The position numbers and the translations under genes are program-made. Shown one piece after another: positions 9,001 through 16,382 of a stretch of 64,000 nucleotides of DNA (its first letter is position 1; each line of letters starts with the position of its first letter). The notes under the pieces were generated by a model that saw only the letters and a program-made list of their open reading frames with translations, was not told the DNA's origin and ran no database searches. This stretch comes from Candidatus Krumholzibacteriia bacterium (GTDB lineage: Bacteria > Krumholzibacteriota > Krumholzibacteriia > WVZY01 > JAKEHA01): assembly GCA_029865265.1 (NCBI GenBank), contig JAOUHG010000013.1:1-64000 (forward strand). The letters are read 5' to 3'.

Positions 9001-9194
9001 GCGATCACGTGGTGCACGCCGGGCCGGCCGTTGGCGGTGGGCGGGCCCTCGTAGAACACGTAGGGGTTGTCCGCGGGGCGCTCGTCGACGCTGCGCTGGA
9101 AGATGCCCTCGCGCTCCCAGTACGCGGACATCGCCTCTTCGGCGGCGGGCACGGCTTGCGACGAGGCCAGCCTAGGGAAACGGGTATCGCTCAT
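6042..9194 (-). CDS. ileS: Isoleucyl-tRNA synthetase, type 2 (IleRS2)
   Basis: The protein is 1,050 residues from ATG 9194; upstream in-frame extension is not needed. Class I motifs are present: the HIGH-type site in GRPGVHHVIAR near residue 60 and KMSKSKRN near 600. The CP1 editing domain lies between them. Two Cys clusters (FCPRCQ and WTCDACG with a later CACGG) look like zinc sites. The length, the GRPGVHH form of the HIGH site and the C-terminal architecture fit the IleRS2 clade found in Bacteroidetes-like and eukaryotic lineages rather than the E. coli-type IleRS1. IleRS2 enzymes are known to be much less sensitive to mupirocin. The gene lies 26 bp after punA; no T-box leader fits in that gap. 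Confidence 0.96.
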   Translation of the reverse strand: MSDTRFPRLASSQAVPAAEEAMSAYWEREGIFQRSVDERPADNPYVFYEGPPTANGRPGVHHVIARLCKDLVCRYKTMRGHRVVRKAGWDTHGLPVEIEVERSLGFDRKEQIEAYGIAEFNRKCRESVFKYEKDWVTFTRRIAFWVDMDHPYVTYDNRYIETVWWILKEFWKQGLIYQGYKSVPFCPRCQTSLSSHEVSQGYKDVTDPSVYIKFKRSGADEFFLAWTTTPWTLTCNAALAVAAKETYARVSHNGEVLVLAEALLGVLDGEVEVLDRVKGADLVGASYQPLFDYYKDTEGAFRVIAGDFVSLEDGTGIVHIAPAFGADDFRMHQEFGIPLIQGVRTDGTFEDAVTDWAGQFIKDADPLIIKWLKQHGKLYKSARVTHSYPFCWRCSTPLMYYARQSWYIRTTSYKDKMIEANARVNWIPKDVGESRFGNWLENNVDWSLSRERYWGTPLNIWTCDACGERDAVGSIEELRERATNLAADEASLDLHRPFVDDVELACACGGVMRRVKDVIDVWFDSGAMPFAQYHYPWDESGMFARQFPADYISEGIDQSRGWFYSLLAISVFLRGESPFRNCLTTGHILDKHGQKMSKSKRNTVDPGDVLDDDGADALRWYLCTTSPPWTPTRFDRDGVKDTARKLLENLRNVYAFFAMYASIDGYRHGKEAGEPSLLDRWILSRYNTTVSRVAGGLDEYDLTRAARTIERFVLDELSNWYVRRSRRRFWKGEMGPDKLAAYNTLYTVLDGMARLLAPFVPYLSDEIHLALRGRTATDGDGSSVHLESFPVSDAGAIDEALEAKMAVALAVVSLGRTVRNDAGVRVRQPLSEILVHSNDGASLDRFIDDSEISGLVLDELNVRAVRRVDKLGDLVRLSATPAFPVLGRKYGKRVPRIAAAIKSAPQEKLAAFMKTGALTLEVDGEAVAITREDAGVQVAAAEGYGAAEERGITVIVNLTLDDELRLEGAAREVVNRLQNLRKNSGFEVTDRIRLRYQGGEATARVFDAAGKLIAAETLADDIARGEVDWEHRTELDLDGERVTLWVQKCR

Positions 9195-9220
9195 GCGTTC
9201 CTGACCGGGTGCGACGCGCG

Positions 9221-10042
9221 TCACGCCCGCTTGAGGTATTCGACGACCAGGCGCCGCAACTTCGGTTCGGCGGCGTTGGCGGTGGCGATGATGCGCTTTA
9301 AATCCGCCGGTTCGAGCGCGTCCGGTTTGCACAGGTCGGTGACCACGCAGATGCCCAGCACCTTCATGCCCGCGTGCACGGCCACCAGGTTCTCCGGCAC
9401 CAGCGACATTCCCACCACATCCGCGCCCATGCGACGCAGGAAGCGGTACTCGGCCGCCGTCTCCAGGTTGGGCCCGGCCACGGCCACCAGCACGCCACGG
9501 CGCAACGGGGTGCCGGTTTCCAGTGCGACGGCTTCCATGCGGGCGCGCAGCTCGCGCGAGTACGGCTGCGACATGTCGGGGAAACGTTCCCCCAGCCGGT
9601 CGTCGTTCCAGCCGATCAACGGGTTGTCGCCCATCAGATTGATGTGGTCGGTCACGGCCACGAGGTCGCCGAGATCGAGGTGCGGGTTCATGCCGCCCAC
9701 CGCGTTGAACACCAGCAGGTCCTCCACCCCGAGCGCGCGCATCACCCGTATCGGGAACGTGATCTCCTGCATGGAATAGCCCTCATAATAATGAAGACGT
9801 CCCTGCATGGTGATGACCGGCTGGCCGCTCAGCGTGCCCATCACGAAGTTGCCCTTGTGGCCGATGGTGGTGGACTTGACGAAGTGGGGAATCTCTTCGT
9901 ACGGAACCACGGTGTCGACCAGCATGGCGTCGGCGAGGTCACCGAGACCCGTGCCCAGCACGATGCCGGTGCGTGGCTTCAACCTGCTGCGTTTGGCAAC
10001 CGCCGCGGCGGCGTCCTGGATTCGATCGTAGAGTCCGTGCAT
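9221..10042 (-). CDS. punA: Purine nucleoside phosphorylase (inosine/guanosine type)
   Basis: The protein is 273 residues from ATG 10042 (MHGLYDRIQ). Earlier in-frame codons would add a low-complexity Arg/Pro extension and were not used. Trimeric PNP motifs are present: TGIVLGTGLGDLAD (phosphate loop), GRLHYYEGYSM, VFNAVGGMNPHLDLGDLV, VAVAGPNLETAAEYR and VGMSLVPENLVA. It cleaves purine ribonucleosides to base and ribose-1-phosphate in the cytoplasm. The length and motifs match the PunA/DeoD2 family. It is in one transcription direction with ileS, 26 bp away. Confidence 0.94.
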   Translation of the reverse strand: MHGLYDRIQDAAAAVAKRSRLKPRTGIVLGTGLGDLADAMLVDTVVPYEEIPHFVKSTTIGHKGNFVMGTLSGQPVITMQGRLHYYEGYSMQEITFPIRVMRALGVEDLLVFNAVGGMNPHLDLGDLVAVTDHINLMGDNPLIGWNDDRLGERFPDMSQPYSRELRARMEAVALETGTPLRRGVLVAVAGPNLETAAEYRFLRRMGADVVGMSLVPENLVAVHAGMKVLGICVVTDLCKPDALEPADLKRIIATANAAEPKLRRLVVEYLKRA

Positions 10043-10112
10043 GCGTTGCTCCCCGGCCGCGCGCACCCGCGCCTGGCCGCGCCCTGGTTCCGGTCCGTTC
10101 TGTGAACGGCGC

Positions 10113-10121
10113 ATTTTATCA
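10113..10121 (-). promoter_or_regulatory. Possible extended -10 promoter for punA-ileS
   Basis: The minus strand reads TGATAAAAT, an extended -10 element (TGn plus TAAAAT). The -35 at the expected distance (TTTTCC) is poor, as expected for extended -10 promoters. The predicted start lies about 60 bases before the punA ATG and directly after the hairpin that ends divIVA. Confidence 0.4.
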
Positions 10122-10155
10122 GATGCCCATGACGGGGAAAACGCCGAAAACGGGC

Positions 10156-10183
10156 GCGGCCCGCGGGATTCCCCGCGGGCCGC
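10156..10183 (-). terminator. 12-bp perfect hairpin between divIVA and punA
   Basis: Two perfectly complementary 12-base arms (10156-10167 and 10172-10183, all G/C) enclose ATTC. Reading on the minus strand, the hairpin follows divIVA by about 25 bases and is trailed by GCCCGTTTTCGGCGTTTTC. The T-run is short and interrupted, so it may be a weak terminator or an mRNA 3'-end protector. Confidence 0.55.
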
Positions 10184-10208
10184 ACCTGCGTCAACGAGAT
10201 GGAGGTTG

Positions 10209-11117
10209 CTACGACGCGTTGGGACCGTCGGGGGGACGCGGCGCGGACGCCAGCCGCTGCAGGTCGCGCCGGATCTGCTCGATATTCAATTCCGATTCGG
10301 ACGGCTCCGCATGGACAATGGGCTCGGGAGAGCGCGGCGGAATGGATGCGGCCCGGTGCTCCGGCGTGAAACCGGACTCGGTCTCCAGTGGTTCCGGCGC
10401 GATGGTATCGCGCTGGCTCTGCGAGAGGCGCTCGAGGATGTCCCCGATGCCGGCAATCTGCTCGTCGTCCGAAGCCTCCGGCTGCGGCCGTGTCTCTGCT
10501 CTGGGCCGCGGGGCCGGTGCGGGCCGCTCGGCCGGTGCCGGACGGGGCGCGGGCGCCGCCTGCGCCGCGCGCGGTTTCTCAAAGAGCGTCTTGGGCCGCG
10601 GCGCGGGCGCCGCGGGGCGTGCCGACGAACGCTGCGGCTCTTCCGGCAGGGCCTCGTCCTCGGCCCGGAAATCGTTCTCCGCCGACTCGATGAACTTGAC
10701 GTGCGACTCGGCCACCACCTTCATCTTGGCCAGGTAGCCGTCGCGCTGCGAGCGCAGACGCTGCACTTCCTGGCGCAGCCGCGCGGCTTCGCCGGTGATG
10801 TTGCGCAGGGCGCGCTCCGCCTCGAGCTGCGCCTCCTTGACGATCAGACTCGCCTCGCGGCGCGCGTTGTCCTTGGACTCCACCGTGACGCGTTCGGCGG
10901 TGAGCAGCGTGTCCCGCAGCGTGCGCTCGATGGACTTGTACTCCTGCACCTTGTCGTCGAGCTCGAGCAGCCGCTCGCGCAGCGCCTTGTTGTCGTTGAG
11001 CACGGCCTCGTACTCGTCGGCGACGGTGGCGAGAAACGCATAGACCTCGTCCGAGTCGAGGCCACGCATGATCCTGCGGAATTCCTGTTTGCGAACATCC
11101 AGCGGCGTAATACGCAT
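10209..11117 (-). CDS. DivIVA-domain coiled-coil protein
   Basis: The protein is 302 residues from ATG 11117. The N-terminus MRITPLDVRKQEFRRIMRG...VYAFLATVADEYE is the DivIVA/GpsB membrane-curvature domain. A long coiled coil follows (about 45-170), then a Pro/Ala/Arg-rich disordered linker (about 190-250) and an acidic tail ending in a short amphipathic segment (ELNIEQIRRDLQRLAS). DivIVA proteins mark negatively curved membrane at poles or septa and recruit partners. The yggS-divIVA-ileS-lspA order is a widely conserved neighbourhood, which supports the call. The linker and tail are lineage-specific and suggest an extra partner-binding region. Confidence 0.88.
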   Translation of the reverse strand: MRITPLDVRKQEFRRIMRGLDSDEVYAFLATVADEYEAVLNDNKALRERLLELDDKVQEYKSIERTLRDTLLTAERVTVESKDNARREASLIVKEAQLEAERALRNITGEAARLRQEVQRLRSQRDGYLAKMKVVAESHVKFIESAENDFRAEDEALPEEPQRSSARPAAPAPRPKTLFEKPRAAQAAPAPRPAPAERPAPAPRPRAETRPQPEASDDEQIAGIGDILERLSQSQRDTIAPEPLETESGFTPEHRAASIPPRSPEPIVHAEPSESELNIEQIRRDLQRLASAPRPPDGPNAS

Positions 11118-11253
11118 CGTCAATCCTCCTGCGAGGCCGGGTCCATTGGCGCTCGCGGGCTTCTGTGGCCCGGATTCCCCTGTGCAAGCCACGCGCCGGG
11201 AAGCACATCCGCCCGGCAATCCTGTCCGGGTCGGCAACCCGTTGTGCTACAAC

Positions 11254-11282
11254 AAAGTACCCGTCGATCCGGCGCGGCGCAA
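11254..11282 (-). promoter_or_regulatory. Candidate sigma-70 promoter upstream of divIVA
   Basis: The minus strand reads TTGCGC, 17 bases, TACTTT. A short inverted repeat GTTGT-AGC-ACAAC begins just after the -10. The predicted start is about 130 bases before the divIVA ATG. Both hexamers are imperfect. Confidence 0.35.
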
Positions 11283-11337
11283 GGCCGGTTTGAGCGGGCA
11301 GCATACAATGAGGGTCCGCCAGGTGGTAAGAAATTTC

Positions 11338-12045
11338 TCAGCCGACTGGTTCCGGCCGGTCCCCCGTGATCACCCGGCCCACCCGGATGATGGTGGCCCC
11401 CTCCTCGATGGCGGCCTCGAAATCGCCGCTCATCCCCATGCTCAGCTCGGGCAGCGCGAGACCCGTGGCGCGGCGGGTCTCCTCCGCCAGGGCGTGGAGT
11501 TGCCGAAAACAGCGCCGTGTGTCGTCGGGGCCGCCCGTCAGCGGACCGATGGTCATCAGCCCGCGGAAGTCGAGATGCGCGAGACCGGCGAGCGCTTCGC
11601 CGGCGGCCACCGTCTCACCAGGAGCGACCCCGTGCTTGCTCGCCTCGCCGGAGGTGTTCACCTCCAGCAGCACCGCCGCGCGCACCCCGCGCTCACCCGC
11701 GATGCGGTCCACGGTTTCAGCGATGCGCACACCGTCGATGGCCTGCAGCAGATGCACGCGCCCCACCACCTTTCCCGCCTTGTTGCGCTGCAGCGGTCCC
11801 ACCAGGTGCCAGCGGCACGGCTCCCGGACCGCGTCCAGCTTCGTCAGCAGCTCCTGCACCCGGTTCTCACCGATGTCACCGATTCCCGCACGCGCGATCG
11901 CCTCCACCATGTCGGGTCCAAAGGTCTTGGTGACGGCGACGATGGTCACCGCCTCCGCGGGCCGTCCGGCCCGGCTTGCGGCGGCGGCGACGCGCTCGCG
12001 GACGCGCGCCACGTTGGCCGCAATGTGGGTGTGTGCGCTGTTCAT
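11338..12045 (-). CDS. yggS: YggS/PROSC-family PLP homeostasis protein
   Basis: The protein is 235 residues. PLP attaches to Lys40 in VTIVAVTKTFGP. Other family marks are DIGENRVQELLTK, WHLVGPLQRNKAGK, VNTSGEASKHGV, GLMTIGPL and ELSMGMSGDFEAAIEEGATIIRVG. The single-domain alanine-racemase-like barrel binds PLP without known catalysis and buffers the cofactor. It is the most upstream gene of the minus-strand run and is divergent from nrdA. A PLP-producing gene, pdxH, lies elsewhere in the window. Confidence 0.93.
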   Translation of the reverse strand: MNSAHTHIAANVARVRERVAAAASRAGRPAEAVTIVAVTKTFGPDMVEAIARAGIGDIGENRVQELLTKLDAVREPCRWHLVGPLQRNKAGKVVGRVHLLQAIDGVRIAETVDRIAGERGVRAAVLLEVNTSGEASKHGVAPGETVAAGEALAGLAHLDFRGLMTIGPLTGGPDDTRRCFRQLHALAEETRRATGLALPELSMGMSGDFEAAIEEGATIIRVGRVITGDRPEPVG

Positions 12046-12145
12046 TGGACTGTCAATCTAGACCCGTCCGGCGGCGATTGACCACCGCAATCCCGCGCCG
12101 CGCGGTGTTGAAAACCATCCACCGTCTATCCACCGCCAATCCACA

Positions 12146-12174
12146 TTGCAGGCCCGCGGCCATTTGCTTATCTT
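12146..12174 (+). promoter_or_regulatory. Promoter for nrdAB
   Basis: TTGCAG (12146-12151), 17 bases, TATCTT (12169-12174). The same -10 hexamer occurs at the dksA promoter. The start site would be near 12181, leaving a leader of about 250 nt. The -10 runs into CTTATATATTAATAAG (12172-12187), an imperfect inverted repeat with 5-base arms. That site could bind a repressor but does not match the NrdR box well. Confidence 0.5.
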
Positions 12175-12187
12175 ATATATTAATAAG

Positions 12188-12433
12188 GAGATACAGCATT
12201 ACTTGATAATGATTTCACAACACGGAGAAAGGCTTGACGGCCCTGTGGCCGGTCCGTACTATGGCCGAACCTCAATCGGTAGGGGTGGTGGGATCGACGC
12301 CCCCAACATGTTGGGTCAATGACCACAACAGGTTACGTCGGTCGGCCGCCGGGCCTCCCAGGCCGCCGCTCCTCGGTTGACCCTTAAATAACTACTGGTA
12401 AACGAGTTACGGCAAAGCACCGGCAGGAGAGCC
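12188..12433 (+). promoter_or_regulatory. Structured 5' leader of nrdA with competing hairpins
   Basis: This stretch has no gene (12046-12433 is the longest non-coding gap in the window). CCCAACATGTTGGG (12302-12315) is a perfect 14-base palindrome. Its right half can instead form a hairpin at 12310-12329, with arms GTTG/CAAC plus GGTC/GACC and a bulged A. GGGTCAA (12313-12319) can also pair with TTGACCC (12377-12383). A further GGCCT-CCC-AGGCC hairpin follows at about 12352-12364. The three pairings share bases and exclude each other, as in attenuators or riboswitches. I cannot match the leader to a known class; a cobalamin B12 box is absent. Confidence 0.45.
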
Positions 12434-15202
12434 ATGGAGATCACGAAGGTCAAGAAGCGCAACGGTTCCGTCGTCGACTTCGATCGAATCCGCATCGAGC
12501 GCGCGATCGAGAAGGCGTGCACCGCCACCGACGTCGCGGTCTCGTCGGAGTTCTACTCGCTGGTGACGGACGATGTCACCGCGGTCATCGAAGAGAAGTT
12601 CGAAGAGCGCATCCCGGGCGTGGAGGACATCCAGGACGTCGTCGAGATGATGCTCGCCGAGCGCGGTCTGTTCGAGGTCGCCAAGGCGTACATCCTCTAC
12701 CGCAAGGAGCGCGAGGACTTCCGCCGCCACAAGCAGGACGAGCTGCTGGAGAAGATCGACCGCCGTGAGATCAAGGTGGTCAAGCGCAGCGGCGACGTGG
12801 TGGAGTTCAACATCGGCGAGATCGAGCGCGCCATCACCAACTGCTGCGAAGGTCTCGACGGAACCATCGACATCATCGGCATCCTGCGCGACACCAAGCT
12901 GGGCCTCTACGACGGCATCCAGACGTCGCAGATCAACCAGGCCGTCATCATGGCCATCCGCGCGCGCATCGAGCGCGATCCGGTGTACTCGACGCTGGCC
13001 GCGCGCTTCCTGTTCAACGACCTGTACAAGGCCGTGCTAGCTGTCGACGAGTTCTCGGACACCTTCGCCGACGCGCACCGCAGCGGCTTCATGCAGCGCA
13101 TCAAGCAGGGCGTGGATGCGGGCCGGCTGGATCCGCGCCTGCTGGAGTTCGACCTGGCCCGCCTGGGCGGCGAGCTGCGCCCGGAGCGCGACCGCCTGTT
13201 CACCTACCTGGGCGCGCAGGTGCTGTACGACCGCTACTTCCTGAAGAACCTGCAACAGGAGATCATGGAAACGCCGCAGTACTTCTGGATGCGCATCGCG
13301 ATGGGCCTCGCGCTCAACGAGGCCGCCGATCGCGAGGCGCATGCGCTGCGTTTCTATGACGTGATCTCGTCGCTGCACTACGTGCCGTCAACGCCAACGC
13401 TCTTCCACTCGGGCACCAATCACCCGCAGATGAGTTCGTGCTACCTAACCACGGTGAAGGACGACCTGTCGCACATCCTCAAGAGCATCGGCGACAACGC
13501 GCAGCTCTCCAAGTGGTCGGGCGGCCTGGGCAACGACTGGACCAGCATCCGCGGCACCGGCGCCATGATCAAGAGCACCAACGTGGGCAGCCAGGGCGTG
13601 GTACCGTTTCTCAAGATCGTCGACGCCACCACCGCGGCCATCAACCGCAGCGGCAAGCGCCGGGGTGCGACCTGCGTGTACCTGGAGACGTGGCACTACG
13701 ACATCGAGGACTTCCTCGAGCTGCGCAAGAACACGGGCGACGAGCGCCGCCGCACGCACGACACCAACACCGCAAACTGGATCCCGGATCTGTTCATGAA
13801 GCGCGTGCTGGCCGATGGCCCGTGGACGCTGTTCTCGCCGGACGAGACCCCGGACCTGCACGACCTGTTCGGTCGCGCGTTCGAGGAGCGCTACGAAGAG
13901 TACGAGCGCATGGCCGACCGCGGTGAGATCCGTCTGTTCCGCCGCACGCGGGCCGTGGACCTGTGGCGCAAGATGATCACCATGCTCTACGAAACCGGGC
14001 ACCCGTGGATCACCTTCAAGGATCCGTGCAACGTCCGCTCCCCCCAGGATCACGTGGGCGTGGTGCACAGCTCCAACCTGTGCACCGAGATCACGCTCAA
14101 CACCTCGATGGACGAGACGGCGGTGTGCAACCTGGGTTCGATAAACCTCTCGTGCCACATCGACGACGGCAAGATCAACCACGAGCGTCTGCAGTACACC
14201 ATCAAGATGGCGGTGCGGATGCTCGACAACGTCATCGATCTCAACTTCTACCCGACGCCGGAGTCGCGCCACGCCAACCTGCGCCACCGTCCCATCGGCC
14301 TGGGCGTGATGGGACTGCAGGACGCGTTGTATATGTCCAACCTGGCCTTCGGAAGCGAGGATGCGGTGCGCTTCTCGGATGAGATCCAGGAGTTCATCTC
14401 CTACCACGCCATTCTGGCGTCGTCGGAGCTCGCCGCCGAGAAGGGCCCCTACCCGACCTTCGCGGGCTCCAAGTGGGACCGCGGCATCTTCCCGGTCGAC
14501 ACCCTCGATCTGCTGGAGCAGGAACGCGGTCTGGCCACGGGTGTGGATCGCCGTTCACACCTGGATTGGAAACCGGTACGCGCGCACGTGAAGCAGCACG
14601 GAATGCGCAACTCCAACACCATGGCGATTGCGCCCACCGCGACCATCGCCAACATCGCCGGCTGTGTTCCGTCCATTGAGCCGATCTACAAGAACATGTA
14701 CGTGAAGTCGAACTTCAGCGGCGAATTCACCATCATCAACAAGTTCCTGGTCATCGACCTCAAAGAGGCCGGGCTGTGGGACGAGGACATGATGGAGAAG
14801 ATCAAGTACTACGACGGCAGCGTGCAGCGCATCGACTCCATTCCGGAGGAAATGCGCGCGCGTTACCAGGAAGTCTTTGAGATCGATTCCGACTGGATTG
14901 TCCAGCACGCGTCCCATCGCGGCAAGTGGATCGACCAGAGTCAGTCGGTCAACATCTTCACCACCACCAAGTCCGGCAAGCAGATTTCCGACATCTACAT
15001 GGCGGCATGGAGAATGGGACTGAAGACGACCTACTACCTGCGAACGCTGGGTGCGTCGTCCATCGAGAAGTCGACGCTCGATTCGAAGAACAAGAAGTTC
15101 GCGACCGGCGCCGCCCACGTGGCGGAGACGGAAACGGTGCCCGCGTCGCAGGTGAAGAGTGCGTGCTCGATCATGGACCCGTCGTGTGAGGCGTGCCAGT
15201 AA
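12434..15202 (+). CDS. nrdA: Class I ribonucleotide reductase, large (alpha) subunit
   Basis: The protein is 922 residues. An ATP-cone covers about 3-95 (ITKVKKRNGSVVDF...), and a second, degenerate cone-like segment covers about 113-205 (IKVVKRSGDVVEF). The catalytic barrel follows. Active-site elements are present: Cys336 (SSCYLT), N-L-C-T-E with Cys550 and Glu552, and Cys565 (AVCNLGSINL). The C-terminal redox pair is Cys918/Cys921 in SCEACQ. It reduces NDPs to dNDPs in the cytoplasm using the radical cofactor of NrdB. The N-terminal cone is expected to give dATP feedback inhibition. The nrdB start follows 20 bp downstream; a structured leader precedes the gene. The length and paired cones resemble chlamydial-type alpha subunits. 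Confidence 0.97.
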   Translation: MEITKVKKRNGSVVDFDRIRIERAIEKACTATDVAVSSEFYSLVTDDVTAVIEEKFEERIPGVEDIQDVVEMMLAERGLFEVAKAYILYRKEREDFRRHKQDELLEKIDRREIKVVKRSGDVVEFNIGEIERAITNCCEGLDGTIDIIGILRDTKLGLYDGIQTSQINQAVIMAIRARIERDPVYSTLAARFLFNDLYKAVLAVDEFSDTFADAHRSGFMQRIKQGVDAGRLDPRLLEFDLARLGGELRPERDRLFTYLGAQVLYDRYFLKNLQQEIMETPQYFWMRIAMGLALNEAADREAHALRFYDVISSLHYVPSTPTLFHSGTNHPQMSSCYLTTVKDDLSHILKSIGDNAQLSKWSGGLGNDWTSIRGTGAMIKSTNVGSQGVVPFLKIVDATTAAINRSGKRRGATCVYLETWHYDIEDFLELRKNTGDERRRTHDTNTANWIPDLFMKRVLADGPWTLFSPDETPDLHDLFGRAFEERYEEYERMADRGEIRLFRRTRAVDLWRKMITMLYETGHPWITFKDPCNVRSPQDHVGVVHSSNLCTEITLNTSMDETAVCNLGSINLSCHIDDGKINHERLQYTIKMAVRMLDNVIDLNFYPTPESRHANLRHRPIGLGVMGLQDALYMSNLAFGSEDAVRFSDEIQEFISYHAILASSELAAEKGPYPTFAGSKWDRGIFPVDTLDLLEQERGLATGVDRRSHLDWKPVRAHVKQHGMRNSNTMAIAPTATIANIAGCVPSIEPIYKNMYVKSNFSGEFTIINKFLVIDLKEAGLWDEDMMEKIKYYDGSVQRIDSIPEEMRARYQEVFEIDSDWIVQHASHRGKWIDQSQSVNIFTTTKSGKQISDIYMAAWRMGLKTTYYLRTLGASSIEKSTLDSKNKKFATGAAHVAETETVPASQVKSACSIMDPSCEACQ

Positions 15203-15222
15203 GGAACGAAAGGTAAAGCACC

Positions 15223-16242
15223 ATGGAAACCAGGACCCCGAACGAGAAAAGAATCCTCAACTGTTCGTCGACGGATCCCAACAAAATCCTCCCCATGAAG
15301 TACCAGTGGGCGCGCAAGCACTACAAGGACGGCGTGGCCAACAACTGGACACCCGAAGAAGTGAACATGCAGAAGGACGTTGAGATGTGGCGCAGCCCGG
15401 ACGCCCTCACCGACGATGAGCGCCGTCTGGTCCTGTGGAACATGGGATTCTTCTCGACGGCGGAAAGCCTCACCGCCAACAACATCGTGCTGAACGTGTA
15501 CAAGCACGTCACCAATCCCGAGTGTCGCCAGTATCTGCTGCGCCAGGCATACGAAGAGGCCATCCACACCGACACTTTCATCTACTGCTGCGACACACTC
15601 GGCCTGGACCCGGACGAGGTGTACAACATGTACCTCACCATCCCGAGCATCAAGCAGAAGGACGACTTCGTCATCGACATCACCAAGTCGATCCTCGATC
15701 CGGCCTTCACCACCGAGGGCCGCGAGAACACACAGCGTTTCGTGCACGACCTGGTGGGCTACTACGTCATCATGGAGGGCATCTTCTTCTACGCCGGCTT
15801 CGTGATGATGCTCTCCTTCCTGCGCCAGAACAAGATGGTGGGTGTGGGCGAGCAGTTTCAGTTCATCCTGCGCGACGAATCCGTGCACCTGGCCTTCGGA
15901 ACCGACCTCATCAACACGGTGGTCATGGAAAATCCGGAGATCTGGACGGATGCTTTCAAGGCCGGCCTGGTGGAGAACATCAAACGCTCGGTGGATCTCG
16001 AGATTGCCTACGCCAACGACTGCCTCCCCCGCGGCATCCTGGGGCTGAACGCGGAGGCCATCGGTCAGTACGTGCGCCACATCGCCGACCGCCGCCTGGA
16101 GCGCATCAACCTGCCCAAACAGTACAACGTGGCCAACCCGTTCCCGTGGATGAGCGAAGTCATCGATCTCAAGAAGGAGAAGAACTTCTTCGAAACCCGG
16201 GTGACGGAGTACCAGAGCGGCGTGCTCAGCTGGGAGGAATAG
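15223..16242 (+). CDS. nrdB: Class Ic-type ribonucleotide reductase small (beta) subunit, radical Tyr replaced by Phe
   Basis: The protein is 339 residues with the ferritin-like fold. Metal ligands read as E81 (FSTAESLTANN), E112 and H115 (EEAIHTDTF), E185 (IMEGIFFY), and E219 and H222 (RDESVHL). The position four after H115, where class Ia has the radical Tyr, is Phe119. The first ligand is Glu rather than Asp. Both features define the class Ic group known from Chlamydia trachomatis, which stores its oxidising equivalent in a Mn/Fe centre instead of a tyrosyl radical. It pairs with NrdA and is followed by a strong terminator. Tyr121 lies two residues on, but not at the aligned position. Confidence 0.94.
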   Translation: METRTPNEKRILNCSSTDPNKILPMKYQWARKHYKDGVANNWTPEEVNMQKDVEMWRSPDALTDDERRLVLWNMGFFSTAESLTANNIVLNVYKHVTNPECRQYLLRQAYEEAIHTDTFIYCCDTLGLDPDEVYNMYLTIPSIKQKDDFVIDITKSILDPAFTTEGRENTQRFVHDLVGYYVIMEGIFFYAGFVMMLSFLRQNKMVGVGEQFQFILRDESVHLAFGTDLINTVVMENPEIWTDAFKAGLVENIKRSVDLEIAYANDCLPRGILGLNAEAIGQYVRHIADRRLERINLPKQYNVANPFPWMSEVIDLKKEKNFFETRVTEYQSGVLSWEE

Positions 16243-16271
16243 GCCCCCCGCGGCAACCGGGAGCCGGAAGG

Positions 16272-16301
16272 CGCCCCGCCGGACCGCCGGTGGGGCGTTT
16301 T
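16272..16301 (+). terminator. Rho-independent terminator of nrdAB
   Basis: An 11-base stem (CGCCCC, G, CCGG against CCGG, T, GGGGCG, with one G-U pair), an ACCG loop and a TTTT tract start 30 bases after the nrdB stop. Confidence 0.85.
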
Positions 16302-16382
16302 CGTTGCGCGCCGAACTTCTCGTTGCTACCGCGCCGCTTGCGCGATACTCTTGAACCGGTTCGGCACCCCCGAGGTATCACG

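Noticed and set aside
9195-9220. T-box leader for ileS
   Set aside because: Only 26 bases separate punA and ileS, too few for a T-box.
12172-12187. NrdR box at the nrdA promoter
   Set aside because: CTTATATATTAATAAG shares the AT-rich centre but not the ACAC/GTGT ends of the NrdR consensus, and no second box is spaced nearby.
12188-12433. Cobalamin riboswitch before nrdA
   Set aside because: No B12 box or matching core could be found, and class I reductases do not use cobalamin.
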